From: Dehalococcoidia bacterium
Lineage (GTDB): Bacteria; Chloroflexota; Dehalococcoidia; UBA2979
NCBI GenBank assembly: GCA_029941115.1
Contig: JAPYRK010000001.1
Location: forward strand, 1 to 64,000
Direction: 5' to 3'
DNA length: 64,000 nt
The notes under the pieces were generated by a model. That model saw only the letters and a list, made by a program, of their open reading frames with translations. It had not been told where the DNA came from and ran no database searches. The position numbers were made by a program, and so were the translations under genes. Shown in pieces: positions 62,980 through 64,000 of this stretch (its first letter is position 1; every line of letters starts with the position of its first letter).

Positions 62980-64000
62980 ATGAATCGGTCGGAGTTTGAA
63001 CGGGGGGTACGCCTTGCGGGACTGGACGTTCCAGACTCGCACCTGAAGATTATTGGTGCTGATCCTGTTTATTACTCCCCGTTCCACCTCGGTGAAGGGG
63101 CCGCAATAGCTCACGCCTTAATAGGATCAAAAGTTGACCAGATATGGCGCGAGCTGGAACACAAGGCTCAGCAAATTACGGTTGACGTCCGGCACGCTGC
63201 TGCATCATTGAATTCTACACACTGGCTGCAAATTAAAAATAAATCTGCAACTGACAATGTACCGGCGATAAGAAATATGACTCGAATCTTTCGGTGCAAG
63301 GATGACAGGTTCATTCACCTACATAAGTCATTTCGCGATGGGCCATCTATTGCAGTTGAACTTGGAATAGAGGCAGAGGCTGATGTTTCAACTATCGCTC
63401 AAGCAGTCTCACGTCGTGATTCTTTTGAGCTAGAAGCTGCATTAATTCGACGAGGTCTCACAGGAGCCGTGGTTAGAAACTCATCCGAATGGGTAAAACA
63501 TCCACAAGGAAAAGCGTTACTTAACCGGCCTGTGGTTGAAATTATAAAAATTGGTGATGCGCCTCCTGAACCCATAAAAATTGGCTCCCGACCCCTTTCA
63601 GATCTGCGGGTTCTTGATCTCACTCGTGTATTAGCTGGCCCGACAAGCGCGCGTACATTAGCTGAACATGGCGCAGAAGTTGTCCATGTAGCTTCACCAA
63701 ACTTACCCACAATCGACCTTTTTGAAATGGATACTGGACATGGGAAGCGTCAGATACACATTGACCTAGATACAGAAGAGGATGCTGACATTCTCACTTC
63801 GATGGCAAAGCGGACCGATGTCTTCAGTCAAGGTTTTCGCACGGGTGCGCTTGATAGGCGTGGATTTGGTCCACAGCAACTGGCTACGTTACGGCCCGGC
63901 GTCATCTATGTGTCTGAAAATTGTTACGGACATCACGGACCATGGGCTAATAGACCAGGTTGGGAACAATTTGCACAAACAGTTTCTGGAGTTGCTGAAC
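62980..64000 (+). CDS. CaiB/BaiF family III CoA-transferase (3'-truncated by the window edge)
   Basis: An open frame from the ATG at 62980 runs off the end with 340 codons visible. The first 200 or so residues are an N-terminal region lacking the standard motif, and a CaiB-type domain starts near residue 208 with 'SDLRVLDLTRVLAGPTSARTLAEHGAEVVHV'. Further family matches are 'RQIHIDLDTEEDADIL' near 260 and 'RPGVIYVSENCYGHHGPWA' near 302. As with 28608-31004, the gene seems to have two halves, but the N-terminal one here is weak. It closely follows the dehydratase pair. Confidence 0.82.
   Translation, partial: MNRSEFERGVRLAGLDVPDSHLKIIGADPVYYSPFHLGEGAAIAHALIGSKVDQIWRELEHKAQQITVDVRHAAASLNSTHWLQIKNKSATDNVPAIRNMTRIFRCKDDRFIHLHKSFRDGPSIAVELGIEAEADVSTIAQAVSRRDSFELEAALIRRGLTGAVVRNSSEWVKHPQGKALLNRPVVEIIKIGDAPPEPIKIGSRPLSDLRVLDLTRVLAGPTSARTLAEHGAEVVHVASPNLPTIDLFEMDTGHGKRQIHIDLDTEEDADILTSMAKRTDVFSQGFRTGALDRRGFGPQQLATLRPGVIYVSENCYGHHGPWANRPGWEQFAQTVSGVAE

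Noticed and set aside
1-64000. CRISPR arrays, intact insertion sequences or prophage genes
   Set aside because: No regularly spaced repeats with spacers, no transposase and no phage structural genes were seen.

Overview
The window is bacterial chromosomal DNA, densely coded on both strands and mostly moderate in GC. Gene content suggests a marine heterotroph of the Chloroflexota SAR202 type: CaiB/BaiF CoA-transferases, a luciferase-like monooxygenase, metal amidohydrolases, a molybdenum hydroxylase, an FMN hydroxy-acid dehydrogenase, an N,N-dimethylformamidase-like protein, and a homodimeric (AceE-type) pyruvate dehydrogenase. This placement is inference from gene content; the window has no rRNA or classical marker set.

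Left edge to 2.4 kb: the 3' part of a dimethylformamidase-like gene, a GC-rich hydratase gene, then a scar region with a displaced tRNA-Arg 3' end, 11-bp tandem repeats and a 41-bp repeat that recurs exactly near 11.8 kb. 2.4-12 kb: an MFS exporter, a truncated pseudogene carrying a 20-bp-arm hairpin, the pyruvate dehydrogenase operon aceE-aceF-lpdA, the divergent lipoylation genes lipB-lipA, and a thioredoxin-fold protein. 12-24.5 kb: mixed enzymes (ThDP enzyme, flavin monooxygenase, YceI protein, amidohydrolase, LldD-like enzyme, Bcr/CflA exporter, trmL, ABC-F, DoxX) and a flavoprotein with the WxWxIP motif of flavin halogenases.

24.6-38.8 kb is the most coherent accessory block: a peptide/opine-type ABC importer divergent from a tandem CoA-transferase. 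That gene is translationally coupled to a single-chain acyl-CoA carboxylase (biotin carboxylase, BCCP and carboxyltransferase in one polypeptide). Malate synthase, a MoaD/ThiS-like protein and a lone molybdenum hydroxylase large subunit follow. Together they look like an import, CoA activation, carboxylation and central-carbon entry route for an unknown substrate. 38.8-44 kb holds a true formylglycine-generating enzyme, a DUF6817/MBL/SDR gene row and a YtcJ-like amidohydrolase.

44-62 kb is mostly housekeeping: four tRNA genes in all (Arg-UCG, Ser-GGA, Ser-CGA clustered; Pro-CGG after gyrA), ald, mnmA, rsfS, ndk, tsaB-tsaE-thiL, a gamma-glutamyl gene pair, gyrA, a phosphotransferase/P-loop kinase fusion, moaC and ileS. 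IleS is type 2 with a GIHH signature in place of HIGH, an arrangement linked to mupirocin hyper-resistance. The right edge has two hotdog dehydratase subunits and the start of another CaiB-type gene. No CRISPR array, intact IS element, intact integrase or prophage was seen.
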